Origin: CAZFXZ01 sp964523165
GTDB lineage: Bacteria; Patescibacteriota; Patescibacteriia; JACRDY01
Assembly (NCBI GenBank): GCA_964523165.1
Contig: CAZFXZ010000017.1
Coordinates: 1 to 13,362 of the forward strand
Direction of reading: 5' to 3'
DNA: 13,362 bases
This document shows positions 7,688 to 13,362 of the stretch, piece by piece. Within the stretch, counting starts at the first letter, position 1; each line of letters opens with the position of its first letter. Under the pieces are notes generated by a model that had not been told where the DNA came from, made no database searches, and was given only the letters and a program-made list of their open reading frames with translations. Made by a program: the position numbers and the translations under genes.

Positions 7688-8389
7688 TTATAAACGAAGT
7701 CCGCAGTTTTGAACATAAGGCCGACAAACTTCTTGCCATTGTTGCATGACCTGATCAGAAAAAGCTGGCAGAGCGCTAAACGCTGGATCAAGTAATGGCC
7801 CGCCGACCCGAAATTTTTGTAAATAATAGTTTTTGGCGCCCTGGATCATTTTGGCCATGGCCATGATTTTTTGTTGATCATGTAAATGCGGCAAAATCGT
7901 ACTGCGAAACTCATAGTCCAAGCCGCTAGACATAATAATATCAATACTTTTTTTTATATTATCAGCCACGATCGGCACGTTAACCACCGCCTGATAGTCT
8001 GGCAATGGCGCTTTGATGTCCATGGCAATATAATCAACCAATTTTTGTTCAATAATTTTTTGTAAAACGACCGGATTAACACCATTACTATCTAATTTAA
8101 TTGGTAAATTAAAACGTTGCTTTATTTCTTGTAAAAAATCGAGTAAATCTGTTTGTAGCGTCGGCTCGCCACCGGTGATAACCAAACCATCCAGTAATTC
8201 ACGACGTTTGTCTAAAAATTTAAAAATTTCATCAACGTCAATTAATGCAACGTCGGGCTTGATAAAGGCTGATAATTCTGGATTGTGACAATAGCCACAA
8301 CGCCAGGGACAACCTTGGGTAAACAAAATGGTGGCGATTTTGCCGGGATAATCGATCAATGAGGTTTTTTGCCAGCCAGTGATGTTCAT
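7688..8389 (-). CDS. nrdG: Anaerobic ribonucleotide reductase activating protein (radical SAM, NrdG2 type)
   Basis: It reduces S-adenosylmethionine to create the glycyl radical in the anaerobic ribonucleotide reductase. The 233 residues start MNITGWQKTSLIDYPG, a typical beginning of this subfamily. The radical-SAM cluster is C27-x3-C31-x2-C34, followed by YCHNPE, and the SAM-contacting GGE lies in ITGGEPT (71-77). The start at 8387-8389 follows from this conserved N-terminus. The frame is open for 45 codons further upstream, but that stretch translates the palindromic repeat and is not protein-like for this family. Pyruvate formate-lyase activases share the fold, but the NrdD genes just upstream settle the role. 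A strong hairpin ends 5 nt before the start codon, so translation may be structure-limited. The promoter of the next operon lies in the short gap after its stop. Confidence 0.93.
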   Translation of the reverse strand: MNITGWQKTSLIDYPGKIATILFTQGCPWRCGYCHNPELSAFIKPDVALIDVDEIFKFLDKRRELLDGLVITGGEPTLQTDLLDFLQEIKQRFNLPIKLDSNGVNPVVLQKIIEQKLVDYIAMDIKAPLPDYQAVVNVPIVADNIKKSIDIIMSSGLDYEFRSTILPHLHDQQKIMAMAKMIQGAKNYYLQKFRVGGPLLDPAFSALPAFSDQVMQQWQEVCRPYVQNCGLRL

Positions 8390-8394
8390 AAAAC

Positions 8395-8466
8395 AATTCC
8401 GGCCGGCCGGAATTTTTATGTACGGGCAGGGCATGCCCTGCCCGTACTGATCCGGCCGGCCGGGAA
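8395..8466. repeat. Cluster of perfect palindromes (REP/MITE-like) before nrdG
   Basis: Three palindromic blocks lie side by side. A 20-bp perfect palindrome (8395-8414) has the core CCGGCCGGCCGG. A 28-bp perfect palindrome (8420-8447) is built from GTACGGGCAGGGCA and its reverse complement. A second CCGGCCGGCCGG is at 8452-8463. The two GGCC-rich arms are also inverted repeats of each other, with one base of difference in length, and enclose the central palindrome. The block is far richer in G+C than its surroundings, codes for nothing, and fills nearly the whole 85-bp gap between the glycyl-radical ORF and nrdG. It looks like a small non-autonomous dispersed repeat or an RNA processing/stability hairpin. 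No transposase, target-site duplication or second copy is seen in this window. Confidence 0.85.
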
Positions 8467-8474
8467 AATAAATT

Positions 8475-8627
8475 TTAACAACAATTATCGCGGAGCTGCT
8501 TGTCGTATTCTTGGCGATCGGCAAATTCCATCTGTTTGCCCTTATTCCACTGACCGACGGGGCGCAAATAACCGACGACTCGAGAATAAACCTCGCAAGC
8601 TTGGCGCTCGATTTTGTTTGGTGTCAT
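8475..8627 (-). CDS. Separate glycyl-radical C-terminal domain of anaerobic ribonucleotide reductase
   Basis: A 50-residue protein carrying CEVYSRVVGYLRPV (11-24) and WNKGK (27-31), the conserved C-terminal glycyl-radical segment of NrdD. The radical-bearing Gly is expected to be G19 in RVVGYL. It ends with a Cys-Cys pair (49-50). In most organisms this segment is the end of the NrdD chain; here NrdD stops with TAA at 8644 and this piece begins 16 bp later in a different frame. The ATG 8625-8627 is preferred; the frame is also open upstream to 8696 across the NrdD end, but those extra residues are low in similarity to the family. Two readings are possible: a genuine split enzyme in which the tail docks like a GrcA-type spare part, or one chain joined by frameshifting or broken by a sequencing error. 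Either way the domain is intact and nrdG follows. Confidence 0.85.
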   Translation of the reverse strand: MTPNKIERQACEVYSRVVGYLRPVGQWNKGKQMEFADRQEYDKQLRDNCC

Positions 8628-8643
8628 ACTTTTGTTTTTATTA

Positions 8644-10740
8644 TTAATTAATATTTGGTTGTTCAAGATGGCCAAGACTGGCGTCTGATTGGACATAACC
8701 TATCTCCTCATCGCACTTCGGACAATAGAAGTGCTCGCCGGCCAAGTAACCATGTTGTGGACAGATCGAAAAGGTCGGCGTAATAGTGTAATAAGGTAAA
8801 TGATAATTGCTGGCGATCTTGCGAACCAAATTTTTAGTCGCTTCGATCGAGGGCAATTTTTCACCAATAAAACCATGCAAAACCGTGCCGCCGGTGTACA
8901 ACGTCTGCAAAGCGTCTTGGTGATCTAAAGCTTCAAAGATGTCATCGGTCTGACCGACGGGTAGATGGGTCGAATTGGTGTAGTAGGGATCTAGTTTTTT
9001 GTCGCGATAATTTTGTTCGTTGGCCACAATAATGTCAGGATAAAGTTCTTTATCTTTTTTGGCGAAACGGTAAGCCGTGCCTTCAGCCGGTGTGGCTTCA
9101 AGGTTGAAGAGATTGTTGGACTCTTCTTGGTATTGACCCATTTTTTCCCGCATAAACTCCATCAGCTCAACGGCCAACTTTTTACCTTCGGGGCTGGCAA
9201 TACCCTGATCAGGGCCCAAGTAATTTAACAGCAATTCATTCATGCCATTAATACCAATGGTATTGAAATGATTTTTCCAATATTCACCAAAGCGTTCATG
9301 GATAGTTTCCAGAAAGTGCTGTGAATAAGGATATAAACCATTGACTGTAAATTGCTCAACAATTTTGCGTTTGATATCTAGGCTTTGACGGCACAAATCC
9401 ATCGTCCGAGCCAATTGTTGTTTGAGGAAAGTCACGTCTTGGCCTCGAGAACGATAGCCCAAACGCGGTAAATTGATAGTCACGACACCGATACTGCCGG
9501 TCAACGGATTGGCGCCAAACAGGCCGCCACCACGTTTGCGCAATTCACGATTGTCCAGACGCAACCGGCAACACATCGATCTGGCGTCTTCGGGTGACAT
9601 GTCGGAATTAACAAAGTTGGCAAAGTACGGGATACCATATTTGGCCGTCATTTCCCAAACTTTATCCAAAACCGGATTGTCCCAGTTGAAATCTTTGCCG
9701 ATATTGTAAGTCGGGATAGGGAAAGTAAAGACGCGACCTTTGGCATCACCTTCAATCATGACTTCGGCAAAAGCCCGGTTGAAAATGTCCATTTCCGTCT
9801 GAAATTCTTTATAAGTCGCGGTTTGGGGCTGACCACCGATAATCACATATTCGTCGGCGAAAGTCGAAGGCACGGTCAAATCCAAAGTCACGTTAGTAAA
9901 AGGCGTCTGAAAACCAACCCGTGTCGGAACATTCATGTTGAAGACAAATTCTTGTAAAGACTGCTTAACAGTGGCGTAGTCTAAACCATCATAGCGGATA
10001 AACGGCGCTAGCAAAGTATCAAAACTAGCGATGGCTTGAGCGCCGGCTGTTTCACCCTGCAGAGTATAAAAGAAATTTACCAGTTGACCTAAAGCAGTAC
10101 GAAAATGTTTAGGTGGTCGACTTTCGACTTTACCGCTGGCTCCACCAAAACCTTTGACTAATAACTCTTTGAGGTCCCAACCACAACAATACGCCCCTAA
10201 GATTTGTAAATCGTGAATATGAATATCACCGGAAGTGTGAGCATCTCTGATTTCTGGCGGATAAACTTTGTTTAACCAATATTTAGCCGAAACAGCTGAA
10301 GCGACGTGATTATTTAAACCCTGTAATGAAAAGCTCATGTTGCTGTTTTCCTTAACCCGCCAATCAGCTTGGCTCAAATAACCCTCGATCAACGAATCGG
10401 AATCAATCATAGCTTGGACATCGCGCATTTTGGCGTGCTGATCGCGGTATAAAATATAGGCTTTGGCGGCGCGTAATAGCCGCGACAAAATCAACTGCTC
10501 TTCGACAATATCTTGGACTTCTTCGACAGCCGGAATAGAACGTTCATGAAATTTGGCATTTAAAACATCAACTACCTGCTCGGTAATATCTAAAGCTTGT
10601 TGATGACTGCCCTGACCGGTAACTTCCATGGCCTTCCAAATAGCATTGGTGATTTTTTGTCGATCAAAATCGACGATTTCGCCATTGCGCTTGATAAGTT
10701 TGGTCACGCTGGCGTGATTGTCTTTGGCCGCTGGGCTCAT
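8644..10740 (-). CDS. nrdD: Anaerobic ribonucleoside-triphosphate reductase, main subunit lacking its glycyl-radical tail
   Basis: Class III reductase that converts ribonucleotides to deoxyribonucleotides for DNA synthesis without oxygen. The 698 residues contain an N-terminal ATP-cone for allosteric control (about 11-104, with VTKLIKRNGEIVDFD), the catalytic barrel with HIHD (174-177) and YCCGWDL (184-190), MCCRLRLDNRE (389-399) holding the presumed thiyl-radical Cys, and a C-terminal zinc site built from C660, H663, C673 and C676 (CPQHGYLAGEH to CPKC). The chain ends at N698, just where family members continue into the RVxGYL radical segment; that segment is the next small ORF. The start at 10738-10740 fits 10 bp after nrdR. 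An upstream in-frame ATG at 10825-10827 would add 29 residues overlapping nrdR and is less likely. The gene is expressed from the NrdR-controlled promoter. Confidence 0.95.
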   Translation of the reverse strand: MSPAAKDNHASVTKLIKRNGEIVDFDRQKITNAIWKAMEVTGQGSHQQALDITEQVVDVLNAKFHERSIPAVEEVQDIVEEQLILSRLLRAAKAYILYRDQHAKMRDVQAMIDSDSLIEGYLSQADWRVKENSNMSFSLQGLNNHVASAVSAKYWLNKVYPPEIRDAHTSGDIHIHDLQILGAYCCGWDLKELLVKGFGGASGKVESRPPKHFRTALGQLVNFFYTLQGETAGAQAIASFDTLLAPFIRYDGLDYATVKQSLQEFVFNMNVPTRVGFQTPFTNVTLDLTVPSTFADEYVIIGGQPQTATYKEFQTEMDIFNRAFAEVMIEGDAKGRVFTFPIPTYNIGKDFNWDNPVLDKVWEMTAKYGIPYFANFVNSDMSPEDARSMCCRLRLDNRELRKRGGGLFGANPLTGSIGVVTINLPRLGYRSRGQDVTFLKQQLARTMDLCRQSLDIKRKIVEQFTVNGLYPYSQHFLETIHERFGEYWKNHFNTIGINGMNELLLNYLGPDQGIASPEGKKLAVELMEFMREKMGQYQEESNNLFNLEATPAEGTAYRFAKKDKELYPDIIVANEQNYRDKKLDPYYTNSTHLPVGQTDDIFEALDHQDALQTLYTGGTVLHGFIGEKLPSIEATKNLVRKIASNYHLPYYTITPTFSICPQHGYLAGEHFYCPKCDEEIGYVQSDASLGHLEQPNIN

Positions 10741-10750
10741 AGAAGTTTTG

Positions 10751-11209
10751 TTATTTTTTTTGTAATAATTTATTGAGCTCTTGCTGAAAAGTCTTGGCAT
10801 CCTTAAACGATCGATAGACCGAGGCAAATCTGATAAAACCGACCTTGTCGACTGATTTTAAATGGCGCATGATGATTTCACCGATAGCATCAGTGGTAAT
10901 TTCGCCACTTTTGGTTTTGACTTGGATGTCGCGCTCGATACGGTGCAACAGTCGTCGCCAACTTTCGTCGGTCACCGGACGTTTTTCCAAAGCTCGATGT
11001 AAGCCTTTTTCAATTTTTTCTCGATTATAAGCTTCTTTGCGACCGTCACGTTTGACCACCGTCAAATCCAAAATTTCAATCTGCTCATAGGTTGAAAAAC
11101 GAAAACCGCATTTTAGACACTCGCGGCGGCGGCGAATCGAAAGCTCATCGACCCCCAAACGAGAATCGACGACTTTGGTTTCACTGTGACTGCAAGCCGG
11201 ACAACGCAT
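10751..11209 (-). CDS. nrdR: Transcriptional repressor NrdR
   Basis: NrdR senses ATP/dATP and represses ribonucleotide reductase genes. The 152 residues match the family length. A zinc ribbon (C3, C6, C31, C34) with DSR (15-17) and the RRRR tract (26-29) binds DNA, and an ATP-cone covers about 48-138 (VVKRDGRKEAYNREKI to RFASVYRSFKD). The start at 11207-11209 gives the canonical MRCPAC. An upstream extension of 20 residues reads through the promoter and operator and is rejected. It heads the nrd operon behind two NrdR boxes, so it regulates itself, nrdD, the radical-domain ORF and probably nrdG. There is no Shine-Dalgarno before the ATG. Confidence 0.97.
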   Translation of the reverse strand: MRCPACSHSETKVVDSRLGVDELSIRRRRECLKCGFRFSTYEQIEILDLTVVKRDGRKEAYNREKIEKGLHRALEKRPVTDESWRRLLHRIERDIQVKTKSGEITTDAIGEIIMRHLKSVDKVGFIRFASVYRSFKDAKTFQQELNKLLQKK

Positions 11210-11214
11210 ACAAA

Positions 11215-11230
11215 CAACAATATGTAGTAG
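11215..11230. promoter_or_regulatory. NrdR box, start-proximal
   Basis: Plus-strand CAACAATATGTAGTAG resembles the NrdR box consensus acaCwAtATaTwGtgt. It shares an identical 12-bp core, inverted, with the second box (ACAATATGTAGT here, ACTACATATTGT there). Its centre is 32 bp, three helical turns, from that of the other box. It covers the expected start of transcription and leader of nrdR. Confidence 0.8.
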
Positions 11231-11240
11231 TTCTGACAAT

Positions 11241-11269
11241 ATTTTACCACTACATATTGTGACGGTCAA
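11241..11269 (-). promoter_or_regulatory. Promoter of the nrdR-nrdD-nrdG operon
   Basis: The minus strand has TTGACC (11264-11269), a 17-nt spacer and TAAAAT (11241-11246). Transcription should start near 11234, leaving a leader of about 25 nt. The spacer holds one NrdR box and the leader the other, so control by NrdR is direct. Confidence 0.8.
11247..11262. promoter_or_regulatory. NrdR box, within the -35/-10 spacer
   Basis: Plus-strand CCACTACATATTGTGA fits the NrdR box consensus acaCwAtATaTwGtgt at about 13 of 16 positions. It fills nearly all of the 17-nt spacer between the -35 and -10 elements. A bound repressor here would exclude RNA polymerase. Paired boxes with a 16-bp gap are the arrangement known for NrdR regulons. 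Confidence 0.85.
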
Positions 11270-11277
11270 TTATTATG

Positions 11278-11314
11278 AAAAATAACAAAATGGGCCAATT
11301 CTTGCCCATTTTGT
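11278..11314 (-). terminator. Intrinsic terminator of the fibronectin III surface protein gene
   Basis: A perfect 11-bp stem, ACAAAATGGGC (11285-11295) with GCCCATTTTGT (11304-11314), and an 8-nt loop. On the minus strand it is followed by TATTTTTC. It lies 28 bp after the stop of the surface protein gene and just upstream of the nrdR promoter, insulating the two units. Confidence 0.85.
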
Positions 11315-11341
11315 AGTGTCGCTTTTTAGGTGTGGATAATT

Positions 11342-13362
11342 TTATTTTATTGGCTCACCGTCGGGGAACTGTAAAGTGTTGGGCAAGGTGACAATCTGAT
11401 AAAAACCATAACCCAAGGCCAAAAAAGTGTCGCTATCGCCAATCCAACGTTTATAACCATTTTCCAAACGGTAAACTTTTGGCGATTTGGCATACTTAAA
11501 GACATAACCATCCAAAAAGTCACCATCGGTCAGAGCGGCAATCTGCGTATAAAGAGCTAGGTGGCTGGCCGTGACATCATGAACATTGTTGTTGCTATAG
11601 TAATATTGGGCCAAAATTTTGGGATTGGGAATATATCTCAGTTTTTGGTCAAAAGTCACAATGTAAATACGGGCCGACTGCTCTGGTGCGCGGATCAAAG
11701 AGCCGGGCGGAAGTTTATTGGGATCAATAGTATAATTAACCAGATTATCCCCGACTTCAAAGCTTAAAATGTTGTCAGGCAAAGACACTGTCCCAGCCGC
11801 TTCATCTTCGAGCTGAGCTTTAATAGTGTGGTAACCAACCGGCAAAATCAGGTTTTTGGCAGAAACGCGCCAATTAGTATCGGTGGTTGGACCATAAGAT
11901 AAAGAAATTGGTTGGCTTTGGATCGTGACCACGATCGACAAATCATCTGACGGTTTAACACCTTGGACAGTCACGTCCAGTCGGCGGAAATTTTCTGAGT
12001 TATCAACAAACTTGGAGGCCACCGCCGTCCACAAACTGGTAAACAAACCCTGCTGACCGGCCGTTTGGACATAATAACCTTTTGGCAATGATCCGACATT
12101 GCTGACCACCAAAGCCGTGATTTGGGCTTTAGGTGCTTGAGGAGTAGGTTTTTCTTCGGGCGTGGGCACAACGACCACGACCTCACCCGTCCCCGACTCA
12201 ATTTGACTAGCCGGTACTTCACCAGTTGGCGCAGCTGGTGTCGTGGGAGCGACCGGAGCAACTGGGGCGCTGACCGGTGGTGTCACAACAGTCGTCGAGC
12301 CACCACTACTTCCACCGCTACTACCACCACCCGGAGCGGAAATTTTGTTGGTTTGAATAGAAGCCTGACTAGTTGTTGCTTCATTACCGAAATCATCAAC
12401 AACCCAGATTTTGAAATAATAAGTGGTGTTTTGTGATAAGTTAGTAACTCTTGTATCGGTGGTGGTTCGTGTCGCCAGAGTGGCATCATCTGAATTATCC
12501 CACTCAGTCGCCGTGCGATTAGTCACGGCCGTACTATCAGTCCCATACCAAATTTCATAATGATCAAAGTTGGTTTCTACTGCGGCCGTCCAAGACAAAT
12601 CGACATAATAATTTGATGGCGAGGTGGCCAAATTAGCCAAAGTCGTGGGCGCCGTTGTATCAATGGCAAAAGCTGAAGAAGTCACGACCGAAGAATCGGC
12701 CGTGCCGTCGTTGAGTTTGAGACGAACATAAACCGTACTATCTTCAGTGCTGGCCAAATCCGTGCCGACATCCCACATAAAGTCGTGAGCCGTACCACCG
12801 CTGGTAGCCGTCAAGGCGCTTGTACCGTCAGAGCCGACGCCGGCTTTTTCGGTCATGGTTGACCACGAAGAGTTGTCAGTAGAGTATTCGTATGTTGCCA
12901 CTGAGACGTTATTTCCGTCAGCGTCAGTGGCTGTATAACCGATCGTCACATATTTGGTACCATCGGTGGTTTGGGCCACTGAGTCGATGGTCAAACTGGG
13001 GGCGGTGTTGGTCACACCGCTGGCGGCCGTGGTTGTTAATTCATTGCCGAAATCATCAACGGCCCAAATTTTAAAAGAATAAGTTTGCCCGGCGCTCAAG
13101 CCAGTTATAGTGGTGTCGGTCGTACCAATCGTGGCCAGATCGACATCATCAGAGTTGTCCCATTCGGTAGCTGTGCCATTGCGGTTGGCCACATCGGTGG
13201 CGTTAGTGCCGTACCAAATTTCATAATGATCAAAATTGGTTTCGACTGCCGCCGTCCAGGACAAAGCTACGCTGCTAGCCGTCACCGCCCCCGAAGCTAA
13301 ACCGGCTAAAGTCGTGGGCGCCGTTGTATCAATGGCAAAAGCTGAAGAAGTCACGACCGAAG
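11342..13362 (-). CDS. Secreted fibronectin III repeat surface protein, N-terminal part beyond the right edge
   Basis: 672 residues are visible and the frame is open at the right edge. A GTG at 13354 could pass for a start but is an internal Val of a repeated unit, so the gene continues outside. Numbering from the first complete codon: a fibronectin III domain (about 12-117), a second beta-sandwich module (about 120-235, with YTATDADGNNVSVATYEYS), another fibronectin III domain (about 236-340), then a Gly/Ser run and an Ala/Pro/Val/Thr linker (about 341-412). The C-terminal part (about 550-672) holds GSLIRAPE, KLRYIPN, KVYRLENGYKRWI and DSDTFLALGYG, which resembles modules repeated at the ends of Patescibacteria surface proteins. 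There is no LPxTG or transmembrane tail, so cell-wall or S-layer association through the C-terminal module is inferred. It ends in a strong terminator. Confidence 0.88.
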   Translation of the reverse strand, partial: SVVTSSAFAIDTTAPTTLAGLASGAVTASSVALSWTAAVETNFDHYEIWYGTNATDVANRNGTATEWDNSDDVDLATIGTTDTTITGLSAGQTYSFKIWAVDDFGNELTTTAASGVTNTAPSLTIDSVAQTTDGTKYVTIGYTATDADGNNVSVATYEYSTDNSSWSTMTEKAGVGSDGTSALTATSGGTAHDFMWDVGTDLASTEDSTVYVRLKLNDGTADSSVVTSSAFAIDTTAPTTLANLATSPSNYYVDLSWTAAVETNFDHYEIWYGTDSTAVTNRTATEWDNSDDATLATRTTTDTRVTNLSQNTTYYFKIWVVDDFGNEATTSQASIQTNKISAPGGGSSGGSSGGSTTVVTPPVSAPVAPVAPTTPAAPTGEVPASQIESGTGEVVVVVPTPEEKPTPQAPKAQITALVVSNVGSLPKGYYVQTAGQQGLFTSLWTAVASKFVDNSENFRRLDVTVQGVKPSDDLSIVVTIQSQPISLSYGPTTDTNWRVSAKNLILPVGYHTIKAQLEDEAAGTVSLPDNILSFEVGDNLVNYTIDPNKLPPGSLIRAPEQSARIYIVTFDQKLRYIPNPKILAQYYYSNNNVHDVTASHLALYTQIAALTDGDFLDGYVFKYAKSPKVYRLENGYKRWIGDSDTFLALGYGFYQIVTLPNTLQFPDGEPIK
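12639..13362 (-). repeat. Long tandem coding repeat (223-residue unit) in the surface protein
   Basis: A 55-bp block at 12639-12693 recurs without mismatch at 13308-13362, 669 bp away and running into the window edge. The following fibronectin III segments are also near identical, for example the stretch encoding ETNFDHYEIWYGT near 12540-12590 and 13206-13256. The unit is one fibronectin III domain plus one further beta-sandwich module, and more copies probably lie to the right. Confidence 0.85.

Noticed and set aside
8395..8466. CRISPR repeat-spacer unit
   Set aside because: There is no regular repeat-spacer series and no cas gene; the symmetry is that of nested palindromes.
8390..8524. N-terminal extension of NrdG by 45 residues
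   Set aside because: It translates the palindromic repeat and overlaps the glycyl-radical ORF. The family begins at MNITGWQKTSLIDYPG.
10741..10827. N-terminal extension of NrdD by 29 residues overlapping nrdR
   Set aside because: The extension is not family-like; the ATG at 10740 sits neatly 10 bp after nrdR.
11210..11269. N-terminal extension of NrdR by 20 residues
   Set aside because: It would cover the promoter and both operators. NrdR canonically begins MRCPxC.
12122..12436. Plus-strand frame of 104 codons
   Set aside because: Mirror of the low-complexity Gly/Ser and Ala/Pro linker of the minus-strand surface protein; composition is not protein-like.
13352..13354. GTG as the start of the fibronectin III surface protein
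   Set aside because: The same residue is an internal Val in the second repeat copy (SVVTSSAFA), and the frame is open to the window edge.

Overview
The window looks like part of a chromosome from a Candidate Phyla Radiation (Patescibacteria) bacterium, most probably of the Parcubacteria-like side. The grounds are the gene families (a giant cysteine-rich secreted protein, a membrane-anchored thrombospondin type 3 (TSP3) protein, a fibronectin III surface protein with an Ala/Pro/Gly linker), the fermentative-type class III ribonucleotide reductase, and very tight packing. UGA is a normal stop here, because RF2 is encoded and several genes end in TGA; this argues against the UGA-recoding Gracilibacteria/Absconditabacteria. 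All genes read on the minus strand, so the biological order runs from right to left. No tRNA, rRNA, CRISPR array, transposase or phage gene was seen.

Right edge to 11342: the C-terminal part of a secreted surface protein (fibronectin III domains in a 223-residue repeat, a low-complexity linker and a C-terminal surface module). Its start lies outside the window, and it ends at a strong intrinsic terminator.

11269 to 7688: an anaerobic deoxyribonucleotide operon, nrdR-nrdD-(separate glycyl-radical ORF)-nrdG. It starts from a consensus promoter with two NrdR boxes, 32 bp centre to centre; one lies in the -35/-10 spacer and one over the presumed start of transcription. The reductase is split: the 698-residue NrdD ends after its zinc site, and the glycyl-radical tail is a separate 50-residue ORF in another frame. 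A cluster of perfect palindromes (8395-8466) sits between this ORF and nrdG, directly before the nrdG start.

7682 to 4032: a translation-related operon. A small membrane protein, apparently read from a leaderless mRNA, is followed by prfB (release factor 2 with a textbook programmed +1 frameshift site), an NAD-dependent sugar-nucleotide epimerase, tsaC and rsmA/ksgA. Gaps are 2-3 bp or the genes overlap.

4035 to the left edge: a second envelope unit. A consensus promoter overlaps the end of rsmA and is followed by a terminator-like hairpin in the leader. Then come a membrane-anchored TSP3-repeat protein and a very large secreted cysteine-rich protein that runs off the left edge (1013 residues visible).

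Almost no start codon has a Shine-Dalgarno sequence, yet the prfB recoding site keeps a strong internal GGAGG. The points most worth following are the split NrdD, the palindrome cluster, the prfB recoding site and the paired TSP3/cysteine-rich surface proteins.
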